A stretch of 21,895 nt of DNA, from NCBI GenBank assembly GCA_009801015.1, contig VHZZ01002744.1:57134-79028 (forward strand). The letters run 5' to 3'. Below the pieces are notes generated by a model. The model ran no database searches and had not been told where the DNA came from. It saw only the letters and a program-made list of their open reading frames with translations. This stretch comes from Silene noctiflora (Eukaryota > Streptophyta > Magnoliopsida > Caryophyllales > Caryophyllaceae). Position numbers and translations under genes: made by a program. Of the stretch, positions 10,365 to 19,615 are shown one piece after another (the stretch's first letter is position 1; every line of letters starts with the position of its first letter).

Positions 10365-10524
10365 ACTCGGTCGAGTACGCGACACTCGACTGAGTGCAGG
10401 ACACTCGATCGAGTATGCCACACTCGACCAAGTGCTAACACACTCACCCAAGTTCACAACAAACAGAACACTGAAAGACTACCCATAACAACTACTCGGT
10501 CAAGTACCCCATACTTGGCCGAGT
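10365..10524 (-). repeat. array of seven 12-bp palindromes, ACTCGATCGAGT type, 19-bp period
   Basis: Copies start at 10365, 10384, 10403, 10422, 10442, 10494 and 10513. Steps are 19, 19, 19, 20, 52 and 19 bp. The copy at 10403 is the perfect palindrome ACTCGATCGAGT, and the rest differ by one to three bases (for example ACTCGGTCGAGT). The array sits in U3 just upstream of the TATA box on the minus strand, a place for enhancer-like protein sites. Confidence 0.85.
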
Positions 10525-10554
10525 AGCCTAAGGCCACAATTCCTATGTATTACA

Positions 10555-10559
10555 AGGAT
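10555..10559. repeat. right target-site duplication AGGAT of the solo LTR
   Basis: AGGAT follows ATTACA at the right edge of the solo LTR and matches 9173-9177. Confidence 0.85.
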
Positions 10560-10846
10560 TATACCAAACTAGAAGAAAGATAGAGTCTATGTAAACAATT
10601 GAAAACAAAATGAAATAAAGGAGAGGATTATAGCAAACTAGAACAAAGATAGAGCCTTTGGATTAATAATGGAAGAATTTCTTCAAAATCTTCTCTTACA
10701 AACCCAAATACAAAATGTAAACTATTTAACTTGACTAAAACTAGGCTAAATTACTAAGTAATTAGAGCTTAATTAAGGAAAGATTAGTGCTTGCTTAATG
10801 AAATGCATAACATAAATTCTGCAATTATTTCAGATCTAGGGTTCTG
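10560..10846 (-). other. Athila 5' leader, distal part, cut off by the second element
   Basis: It continues the Athila leader after the solo LTR. Bases 10560-10588 complete the first repeat unit begun at 9139, and 10589-10657 is the second copy. The rest is AT-rich with no frame or signal I can support. At 10847 the second element begins, so the Athila 5' LTR and primer site should lie beyond that element. Confidence 0.6.
10589..10657. repeat. second copy of a 68-69-bp leader repeat
   Basis: It runs from ATGTAAACAATTG to AAAGATAGAGCC. The first copy is split by the solo LTR into 9139-9177 and 10560-10588. The two copies differ at about five positions, so the duplication predates the LTR insertion. 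Confidence 0.8.
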
Positions 10847-11918
10847 TGTAACACCCACGAAATTCCCGTTTTATAATTTATAACTTAAGTAACTATTTTA
10901 TTATTTTATTTATATATTAAATTAATTTCTTTAAAATTGTTTCTTTACATGTATTATAATAATAATGTTAATAATAATGACCATCTTAGGTGTGTAGTAG
11001 GCTATGAGACGTGTGTTTAGTGTATATCGACTCAATTTATGTTTTTGGGCCTAGTATGACCATAGGGCCTTTCCTCCTACTCCTTTCTCTTCATAAAACT
11101 CATGAAACAAACCCTAACATATTCTTATTCCTCAAAAATTTCAGCACAAATCCTTCAAACAACCACCACCATTGTTACACCTTCCTCCATTACACAAAAA
11201 TCACCATAACTTGCTCAATTCTCAACCAACTCGACTCATTCTTGCGCCAATTTCATCCTTATTCCGTCCCCCATCTTCCTATGTAACAAAGAAATTGACT
11301 TTCCTAATATTCCGGGCCTGTCGTCAAAATTTCAGTTCGGGATTCGCATTGCTTTGGTTCGTTTTGGTGTTTAGGTGCAAGTTTGAACAACCCGGAAGAA
11401 GATAGCTTTGTGGTGGATGATTCTATAGAAGATTAAAGAGCTAAAAAGGTAAAGGTGATAGGTTACTTGATATTATGTCAAACTTGTGTGCTTATATGTT
11501 TTAGTTTACTCATATATGTGTTAAAGTTTGAATCTTTACATGTTTCACTTGTTTGTATGTTAAGTGAGTTTGTGTGTGGAATCCTCTCTTGGTGGTTTGA
11601 GGAAATTTCTAGACTTTTGTTTACATGGGTGAATTTATGAAGAAACCGTCTCATTCATGCTTAATAATTATGTTTAATTATGTCATGGAGTTGTTAGTTT
11701 AGAATTGTTTGATTTGAGGACAAATTGTGTGAAATTGGTTGTTTTAAGCGTGTAGACAATTGGTGTTGGAACAATTGGGTAAAATTGGTTGTTGCAATAT
11801 GTAAACTATTGATTTCCTCCCAATTATATGATCTATATCGAGTATACATGTGAAATTACTTGTCGATTACATGTTCGTAGTCGATGGTATGCATTTATGT
11901 CGAAGTATGAAAACTTCT

Positions 11919-12066
11919 TGCTCGAGTTGTAGGACTCTTGCGAGTTGTGTAGGACTCTTGCGAGTTGTGTAGGAGTCTTGCGAGTTGTAAGAATCTTGCG
12001 AGCTGTGTAGGACTCTTGCTAGTTGTGTAAGACTTTTGCGAGTTGTGCAGGACTCGCCCGGGTTGG
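11919..12066 (+). repeat. 20-bp tandem array in the left LTR, ACTCTTGCGAGT core
   Basis: About seven units of the type GAGTTGTGTAGGACTCTTGC repeat every 20 bp with substitutions. Each unit junction makes an ACTC...GAGT inverted pair (for example 11934-11945 and 11954-11965). The last unit carries CTCGCCCGGG. The matching array in the right LTR is at 18055-18204. Confidence 0.85.
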
Positions 12067-12079
12067 TGCATAATTGGCC

Positions 12080-12087
12080 TATTTAAG
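12080..12087 (+). promoter_or_regulatory. weak TATA-like site in the left LTR
   Basis: TATTTAAG lies 14 bp downstream of the 20-bp repeat array. The sister LTR has TATTTGAG at the same place. The match to consensus is poor and the call rests mainly on its place next to the array. Confidence 0.3.
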
Positions 12088-12860
12088 CTCGGATTGTAAA
12101 ACGGACGTCATTCCTTCATTCGTACACCTATTGGAGTGATTCAAAAGCCTAGACCACTTGAATTTGTGACGCCGTTCCATCTATAATAGTTTTAGGGACA
12201 AACAAACAATTATTTATTTGGGTTGTTTACGTTTCATCTCGTGTTTTACATAAATGCAACTCGTTCATTATCGCTTGTTTATACTTTATCCAAAGGACTT
12301 ATAAATGTGAAATGGGATGTTCAGTCATGTTAGAAAGGTATGAAATGACACTATGTGCTTCATATGTGAGTCCCCTTTAGTTTTTTTACGTTTCATCTTA
12401 TGTTTCGTAATACTTGACTCATAAGGTTATCATTTGCTTACATTTCGTTCAAGTAACTTACATTTGAGTTATGAACCATCCATTTGTGTTTCCAATGCAT
12501 GGAATGGCATATAATACCTCTCATTTTATCCTTGTGAGTTTGTTATGTTGCTTAATTCTTGTGTATCTTACCTTACGCCTCACTTTGGCCGTTTGCCTAG
12601 TGTTGGTTCACTCTTATCATTTCCGCCTCCTTAGGCCGTTTTCCTAATGTAGGGCACTCGGCTAACTTTTGTTGATCGAGTCTTGGATGCGACCATTTGT
12701 CACATGTCGTTCGGGAGCTGTTTTCTCTCGAGAGTCTGACCAGGTTTAGACTAGGACCGTTTGTCATACGAAGTGAAGTTTGAGTCTAGAGTAGTAAATG
12801 TCTTGCGTGGTTTGAATAGAGCACGTGTCATCTTTCATTTGAGTCCATTTTGTATTGATC

Positions 12861-12970
12861 ATATCGACACTAGGGGTGAGATGCAAGCCACCTAGTATCG
12901 GTATGATTGGCGGGATTGATGTGACCATTCGTATTTATGGTGAGATTCAAGCCATAAGTACGCATGTGAC
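12861..12970 (+). repeat. two neighbouring stem-loops with the same loop sequence
   Basis: The first hairpin (12861-12904) pairs ATATCGACACTAGG with CCTAGTATCGGTAT. The second (12921-12970) pairs CGTATTTATGG with CCATAAGTACG, with weaker outer pairing. The loops are GGTGAGATGCAAGCC and GGTGAGATTCAAGCC, nearly identical, while the stems are unrelated. The first hairpin is kept in the right LTR (20660-20703); the second is cut there by a later insertion. If transcription starts near 12110, both would be in the RNA leader. Confidence 0.6.
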
Positions 12971-13637
12971 GTTAGTAGCCACGTCCCGTGCAATGGTTTC
13001 TAAAATATTTCCAAAGTAATGGCTACGGTTTTCACTCATATGTATTATATTGTTGGCCTCTGGTTTATCTATGTCACATAGTATTTGTGTTGACTTAAGG
13101 TTGTGTTATCATTTGATGGATTGATTGGATTGTCTCATATGAATGTTTCATCTGCCTTTGTTCATGGTCGATTTCACATGCATTGAATACCATTCTTATG
13201 TCGTAGTGCTTATGTCAAATTGATTATGTTTCCTATGCTCTAATACGTTCTTGGTTATGTTTATTTGACATGATATGGCTGGGAGAACCCTGAGTTACTC
13301 CCCTACTGACTATGGCATTCATTTTAATGAATGAACAGGTTGCAGGTTCGTGATTATTTGGGGATTACGACGAGTGAGCTAGCGAGCATTGTTCATACAA
13401 CGATTGACCTTTCGTTGTAATTAAGTTTAGTAGTAAATATATAACTTTTGTTTAGTTAAGGTATCGGGATCCCTTACGTTTATTTAAGTTGTAATTTGTG
13501 TAAAATAACTCTTAAGCTTAAGTTTTGTTTTACGATTTAGTGACTCAGCGGTTTTCTATACCAAAGTTTTTAAGATATCGCTTTTTCCGCTACATTGTTT
13601 ACGTTTATCTTATTGCATAACCGCGGGGGTTTATAGT

Positions 13638-13649
13638 TGGTATCAGAGC
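13638..13649 (+). other. primer-binding site, initiator tRNA-Met
   Basis: TGGTATCAGAGC is complementary to the 3' end of plant initiator tRNA-Met, the usual primer for many plant LTR elements. It starts two bases after the left LTR and would prime minus-strand cDNA synthesis. Confidence 0.9.
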
Positions 13650-16600
13650 TATAACGCTCCCGACGCACACTCATGTACCCCAAACTTAATTAGAACTTGA
13701 CCTTGAATCATGAATGAGAGATGGGTAGACCTAAGGACCTAAGGTTGTAGTCTACATTATGATTACTCTTTGTTAGGTTCTAACATGTTTATTGAGTGTT
13801 AATAATTGATTCTTGTGCCCTTGGATCGACAAACCATGAGCTTAACCATGTGACGATCAAGATGTTGTGCCTAGTGCTGAAAATTAAAGATTTAATTTAT
13901 TCAACCTTTTGAAGGATGCTTCTACTTCCTCGAAGATATTCCTCATTTTTAGTGTGCCTTGTTGTTTTCTCTACCTCTTGATGCTTATGTTCTTTTGCTT
14001 TGCCTTGAAAGCTACTTTTGTACCCTCTCGACTTATCCTTTCGTTCTTGCTTATCCTCCCATGACGCCTTGTAGATAACCCTCTTTCTTTTGTGGGATGT
14101 TAACCTTGGTTGGGTAATTAGGTTTTGAGGAGACTGCTTGGTTTGACTTTTAACCGTTGTTTTGAGAGGTTGTATTGTTGGAAAGGCTTGGGAAGCTTAA
14201 TGAGACATGTCTTGGTGTTTCTAGTGCTTAGTTGCTTGACATAAAGTAGGTTTGATTAGTTAGTGAAATTCTTTGTATAAGGTTGAAGTTGTATATGAGA
14301 GTAAAGCTTTGAAACTTATGGTTGACCTTGTTGATCGTATTTGGATTTGAAGTTCGGTAGTATGAGAACCATCTTGTGAATCATGCCTATTTGGTACTAG
14401 TCTATGCGAGTCGAAAAAATCTGGGTGCTACTTTGAGATTCGAAATGCAAGTGAGAATCAAAAGCGGCATAGTGGAGAAATACTTGTGCATGTTTTATAG
14501 GCGTGGTAGAAAATTGTTTGGTTCTAACCCCTTGTATCAAAGATTAGGTAAGTGAAGCGGTAAGGTGTTACGGTAGGTTGAACCTTGTTACCTTAGGATT
14601 AGATGTAGACTAAAAGTTCAATGATGTGAGATTTGAAGGAAATACTTTGAGGTGTTGATGACTATAAATGGATTGGTGTTATAATTTGATATTAGTTAGC
14701 TCTTGAGACTATTTGAGTTGAGAACGATTTAGTATTAAGAGTTCCTTGTTAAGCTTACAAATTGGAAGACTTTGAGGTTGTGTGGGGCACTTGAGATAAT
14801 GGGATAGTATTACAATTTAGCATAGTTTTGCTTTTGGGAATCCGTAATAGGTCAAAGGGTAGATGAACTTGGGATCTAATTGATTTGTCTAACTTGAGTA
14901 ATTGTGTATCTTTCTCTAAAAGGTTTGTGTTGGAATGAGCTTTCATGAAAGACATTTCTTAAGAGTTTTAGGTTGACTTGTTACTACTTGATTTGGAATG
15001 AGAACCTTGTGGAAGTTTTGAGGAACTTACTCCTGAAATTTATGAGTTTGAATAAAGAGGTATCCCTTGAATCTTAGAAGTGTGACCTTGATGTTGAGAA
15101 CCTTAGGCTTTTAGAAGTGTGTGGGTTAAGCCTTAACTCTTCTATTACATCATTTTTATTCTCCTTTCTTTCGTGATAGCTTTGCTGAACCGTGCCTTTA
15201 CATATAAGTTTACTTATCCTCCTCTTAACTCAGATATCCTTCTAACTATAGTATCTATTTCTTTTCTCGTGGCTTCATTATTTTTAGAGTCCATATCTCT
15301 GAGTTTCATATCTTTTCATACTCATGCGTCCCTTTGAAATTTCCTATCATTTCTCCATCGCGTTGTTCCTCTTTATTCCCTTGTACAGTGGTTGTCTTGT
15401 TGGCTACGTTGCGGAGTGGTGAATTGCGTTTTGAAGATTTATGGGTTCTGACTTTGTCGAAATTGGATTAATGAGTTGTGTTTACATTGGACCCTATGAA
15501 ATGGAAGTTAGACTTTAGATATAATCCTAATAGTGGTGGTAGTGTACTCTCTTGATCACTTCATGTGTAGATGACTAGTTATGTAAATGTTGCTTAGAGG
15601 TCCGAGTTGAGCATAAGGTTAGTATGACCGACATGCTTTTGTTTAGGTTCTAATGGTTACCTAGAAAGTGTTTTAGGCGAGAGTTGTTGATAGTTATTGG
15701 ATTCTCATTCGATTATTCACCTTACGATAATGAGGATTAGTAGTCAAGGTTTGTGGGATATTATTGTAAGTTGGGATCGACAAATTTTGAGTTGAGTTAG
15801 ATGATTTGAATGGTTGTCCTGTAGCCCCATGCTTGGTAATATTTATGATTTGGAGAATGTCATCATTTTGAGTTTTGGTTTCGGGTGTATAACGAGATTT
15901 CGTTTGGGATGTTAGATAATGAAAAGAGCCCTGAATTTGGATATGTGATTGAGGGTTTTACCATGTTGAGAGACTCTTAGTTTACGCTAGTTGGATATGA
16001 GTATAGCTTTGTTAGTAGTTTCGATCTTATTTTCTGGAAGTCGTTTGTAGATGGTTCATGATTGGGAGTTGTGAAATCACAATTATGGTGAAGTACCTTA
16101 TTTCATGGAATAGCTTAAATATAAAGTGTCGTAAGTGGAATTGGGGAAATCCTTGGAATTAGTGTGATGTGAGATTTTCTTTCTAAATATGTTTGAGGAA
16201 CCGTTTAGGAAGACGTTGTTATTTGTGACTAGAGTGTTTGGCACTTCTATGTTGCCTAGTTCCCCCTCCGCTTCGACCATAAGCTTTGTTGTTCATGCCT
16301 CTCTTACTCATTTTGTTGTGCTCCACCTTTGGGGTTAAAGCTAGTGGCTTATAAAACTCTATGTTCTCTAACCTCCCTGTTGACCTTATATCGTGGCTTT
16401 CTACCCGTAAAAGTTTGGTTTAGTTCATTTGTTTGTTGTGTATAGACTTCTTTTTCGTGCTTGGTAATTGTGATGACTAAGTTTCCTTCCTTTTGTGCTT
16501 TTCCTAATCAACTTGAGTTACCATAATGGGTTCTTTGTTAGAATTTTGTGTTAGTTTTGCAAAACTTGACTTATTTTAAAGGTTTAAAAATGAAAGTTGG

Positions 16601-16973
16601 CTTTCAATCTAGGATGTTTTTAGAAAGTTTGAAATGGATTATCACTTTTAGTTGGTTTTAACGTTTGATTCGATGTTAGGACTTGTTATTGGAGACGTCT
16701 AATAACTTGTTCTACGCTTATCGGCGTATGATTTGTCTTTGACCTTGTCTTTGATTTGGGATGTTAGCATTCTTGAATGCAAAACGAGAATTCTTTCGTT
16801 CCTTTGACGAGAAACTTATACTTTTGGAAAATTCTTCTTGAAACTTTTGAAGGAATCCCAATTTTTATGATATCAAACCTTGTAAATATTTTGGTTGTCA
16901 ATTTCGAAAAGTCCGACCCATATCTTTATAACTTTTCGTTTTCCACTTTCAAGTTTCGAGGACGAAACATTTT
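13650..16973 (+). other. coding-free interior of the LARD-like element
   Basis: About 3.3 kb, T-rich on the plus strand. The longest frames are 60-80 codons and resemble nothing in gag or pol. I looked for the reverse transcriptase box, integrase motifs, zinc knuckle and protease motif on both strands and found none. The end, just before the purine tract, keeps TTCGAGGACGAAAC, which resembles the sequence found at the end of pol in Tekay-type chromoviruses. This suggests descent from such an element with the genes replaced or lost. No host gene, RNA gene or array is seen. Confidence 0.7.
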
Positions 16974-16988
16974 AAAAGGTGGGATGAT
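16974..16988 (+). other. polypurine tract region before the right LTR
   Basis: AAAAGGTGGGATGAT directly precedes the TGTAACACCC start of the right LTR. A purine-rich run here would prime plus-strand DNA synthesis. It is interrupted by single T bases, as in several plant elements. Confidence 0.7.
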
Positions 16989-18054
16989 TGTAACACCCAC
17001 GAAATTCCCGTTTTAGAATTTATAACTTAATTAAATATTTTATTATTTTATTTATATTTTAAATCCATTTCTTTAAAATTATTTCTTTACATGTATAATA
17101 ATAATAATGTTAATAATAATGACCATCTTAGGTGTGTAGTAGGCTATGAGACGTGTGTTTAGTGTATATCGACTCAATTTATGCTTTTGGGCCTAGTATG
17201 ACCATTGGGCCTTTCCTCCTACTCCCTTCTCTTCATAATACTCATGAAACAAACCCAAACACCTTCTTCTTCCTCAAAAATTTCAGCACACATCCTTCAA
17301 ACAACCACCGCCATTGTTACACATTCCTCCATTACACAAAAATCACCATAACTTGTTCAATACTCAACCAAATCGACTCATTCTCACGCCAATTTCTTCT
17401 TTATTCCGTCCCCATCTTCCTATGTAAGAAAGGAATTGACTTTTCTAATATTCCGGGGCTGCCGTCCCGATTTCAGTTCGGGATTCCCATTGCTTTGGTT
17501 CGTTTTGGTGTTTAGGTGAATGTTTGAACAACCCGGAAGAAGATAGCTTTGTGGTGGATGATTCTATAGAAGATTAAAGAGAAAACAAGGTAACGGTGAT
17601 GGGTTACTCGATATTATGTCAAACTTGTGTGCTTATATGTTTTAGTTTACTCATATGTGTGTTAAAATTTGAATCTTTACATGTTCCACATGTTTGTATG
17701 TTGAGTGAGTTTGTGTGTGGAATCCTCTCTTGGTGGTTTGAGGAAATTTATAGTCTTTTGTTTACATGGGTGAATTAGTGAAGAAAATGTCTCATTCATG
17801 CTTAATAATTGTGTTTAATTATGTCAAGTTGTTAGTTTAGAAATGTTTGATTTGAAGACAAATTGTGTGAAATTGGTTGTTTAAAGTGTGTAGACAATTG
17901 GTGTTGGAACAATTGGGTAAAGTTGGTTGTTTCCATATGTAAACTATTGAATTTCGTCCCAATTATATGATCTATCTCGAATATACATGTGAAATTACTT
18001 GTTGATTACATGTTCGTAGTCGATGGTATGCATTTATGTCGATGTATGTGAACT

Positions 18055-18204
18055 TCTTGCACCAGTTGTAGGACTCTTGCGAGTTGTGTAGGACTCTTGA
18101 GAGTTATAGAACTCTTAGGATTTTTGTAGGACTCTTGAGAGTGGTGTAGGACTCGCGCGAGTTGTGCAGGACTCGCGCGAGTTGTGCCGGACTCGCGCGA
18201 GTTG
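18055..18204 (+). repeat. 20-bp tandem array in the right LTR, ACTCGCGCGAGT core
   Basis: The first units match the left array (ACTCTTGCGAGT). The last three are perfect palindromes ACTCGCGCGAGT at 18151-18162, 18171-18182 and 18191-18202, exactly 20 bp apart. The left LTR lacks the perfect form, so the array has turned over since insertion. Confidence 0.85.
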
Positions 18205-18928
18205 GTTTACAATTGGCCTATTTGAGCTCAGATTGTAAAACGGGCGTCATTTCCTCATCCGGACTTCTATTGGAGTGACTCAAAAGCCTAGAACACTTGA
18301 ATTTTTGACGCGGTTCCATCTATAATAGTTCAAGGGCCAAATAAACAATTATTCATTTAGATTGTCTACGTTTCATCTAGTGTTTTACATAAATGCAACT
18401 CGTTCATTATCGCTTGTTTATACTTTATCCGAATGACTTGTAAATGTGAAATGGGATGTTCACTCATGATTGAAAGGTATGAAATGACACTATGTGATTC
18501 ATATGTGAGTCCCCTTTGGTTTGTTTACGTTTCATCTCATGTTTCGTAATACTTGACTCATAGGGTTATCATTTGCTTACATTTCGTTCAAGTAACTTAC
18601 ATTTCAGTTATGAATCATCCATTTGTGTTTCAAACGCATGGAATGGCATTTAATACCTCTCATTTTATCCTTGTGAGTTTGTCAAGTTGATTAATTCATG
18701 CGTATCTTACCGTACGCCCCACTTTGGCTGTTTACCTAGTGTGGGTTCACTCTTATCATTTCCGCCTCCTTTGGCCGTTTTCCTAATGTGGGGTACTCGG
18801 CTACTGTTTTTTTATCGAGTTTTCGATGCGACCGTTTTTCGTATGTTGTTCGTGAGACGTTTTCTCTCGAGATTCTGGCCAAGTTTAGATTAGGACCGTT
18901 TGTCCTACTAAGTGGAGTTTGAGTCTAG

Positions 18929-18933
18929 AGTAG
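18929..18933. repeat. left target-site duplication AGTAG of the family A solo LTR
   Basis: AGTAG precedes TGATAAGTGC and recurs at 20588-20592. The left LTR has a single AGTAG at the matching place (12790-12794), which proves the insertion. Confidence 0.93.
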
Positions 18934-19155
18934 TGATAAGTGCTTAATTTAGTCTCCTTTCCCAACACTTTTCTTCCTATTTTGATCCGTTTCACACGGA
19001 TTTGCGTGCCCTTATGTGCGTTTTGTCCCCCTATTTCCCATACTATGACTATCCATCTCGTCTTGCAGGAATTGGTGCGGATTTCGAGGAAATAGGAGCC
19101 AAAGGGCCTGTTTCTGAATTTAGTAGGAAAGAAGAGGAAAATTCCTGAAATGGGA

Positions 19156-19549
19156 TCCCCGGCCGGTAGGCCACCGGCATCCGACCAGCTGGCTGAGGAG
19201 CCCTGTACTTAGAAGATTTGAAGAAGCTATGAAGGAGTCCTAGTTGGTAGGCCACCGGCGGCCGGTCAACCGGCTGAGAGTGTAGAAGAGTTGAGGAGTT
19301 GAAGAAATGTGCCAAAATGAATCAGAAGGTTCCCAGCCGGGTAGGGAACCGGCGGCCAGTCCGCCGGCCGTGCACACCTGATGATGAAGAAAGTCAACGA
19401 AGAATCAACTCTTGATCAAGATATCCCAGCCGGTCAGTGCACCGGCAGCCGGCTGACCGACTGTGCACACCTGTAGACTTCAAATTGCGCAAAATGAAAC
19501 AGGAGACGCCCAGCCGGCATGGCCACCGGTGGCCGGTCGTCCGGCTGGG
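19156..19549 (+). repeat. five tandem repeats (period 82-93 bp) with GC-rich hairpin cores in U3
   Basis: Cores start near 19156, 19238, 19331, 19424 and 19509. The consensus has CCCAGCCGG and CCGGCTGGG arms around ACCGGCGGCCGGT. The best copy is 19509-19549. Copies 3 and 4 also share TGTGCACACCTG or GTGCACACCTG after the core. Core form and period match 2175-2666, and the match is better when that array is read in the sense direction of the Athila element. Confidence 0.85.
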
Positions 19550-19607
19550 CTGCGCTGAAGACATTTTGGAGCCCATCTTATTCCTTTGACCCATTTTTGC
19601 AACAACA

Positions 19608-19615
19608 TATAAATA
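19608..19615 (+). promoter_or_regulatory. TATA box of the family A LTR
   Basis: TATAAATA followed by a C-rich run lies 58 bp downstream of the last hairpin repeat. It should mark U3, with the transcript start near 19640. Confidence 0.65.

Larger units (their letters stand above)
9178..10554 (-). mobile_element. solo LTR, family C (Tekay-like chromovirus type)
   Basis: The 1377-bp unit begins TGTAACACCC and ends ATTACA. It has 5-bp terminal inverted repeats (TGTAA/TTACA) and is flanked by AGGAT on both sides. No internal domain or second LTR is present, so unequal recombination between two LTRs probably removed the rest. Read on the minus strand it starts TGTAATACATAGG and ends GGTGTTACA, a pattern common in Tekay-type plant LTRs. 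The element at 20758 onward is a relative in the opposite direction. Shared blocks include the region around GATCCATTCGGGGATGG, GATGTGCACATTAA, GAGCGGGGCTTA and CACTCGATCGAGT. It inserted into the leader of the Athila element between the two leader repeats. Confidence 0.88.
1..10846 (-). mobile_element. Athila-lineage Ty3/gypsy retrotransposon interior, degenerate, both LTRs outside or missing
   Basis: On the minus strand the order is gag, protease, reverse transcriptase, RNase H, integrase, then a separate downstream ORF of the ATHILA ORF-1 type. Integrase after RNase H defines the Ty3/gypsy superfamily, and ORF-1 after pol points to the Athila clade. The coding span 8730-282 is about 8.4 kb, in line with Athila elements being large. 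No LTR of this element is seen: the 3' LTR would lie left of base 1, and the 5' LTR should lie beyond the second element that interrupts the leader at 10846. A solo LTR (9178-10554) also interrupts it. Each gene carries stops or frameshifts, so the copy is dead. The clade rests on recognised protein motifs and gene order, not on an alignment. Confidence 0.88.
10847..13635 (+). repeat. left LTR of the LARD-like element, uninterrupted
   Basis: It begins TGTAACACCC and ends near TTATA (a probable decay of TTACA), two bases before the primer-binding site. Its length is about 2789 bp. It holds a 20-bp repeat array (11919-12066), a weak TATA-like site and two hairpins with a shared loop (12861-12970). 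It matches the right LTR along its length and keeps both empty sites of later insertions: AGTAG at 12790-12794 and ATAAG just before 12960. No plausible gene is present; the small plus frames near 11011 and 11455 lack an ATG start. Confidence 0.88.

Noticed and set aside
9621-10447. Minus-strand frames of 88-97 codons in the left family C LTR
   Set aside because: They lie in LTR sequence, are not shared as open frames with the other copy, and show no domain.
11011-11640. Small plus frames repeated in both LARD LTRs (also near 17153 and 17596)
   Set aside because: They have no ATG start (GTG only), and their conservation is explained by LTR duplication at insertion. The T-rich base composition gives the hydrophobic look.
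13638-13649. A tRNA gene remnant
   Set aside because: Only the 3'-end complement of tRNA-Met is present, next to an LTR. It is a primer-binding site.
14755-16280. Minus-strand frames of 60-66 codons in the LARD interior
   Set aside because: This length is expected by chance in AT-rich DNA, and there is no similarity to gag or pol.
18055-18204. CRISPR-like array (regular 20-bp repeats)
   Set aside because: It is a direct tandem repeat without unique spacers, inside a plant LTR.
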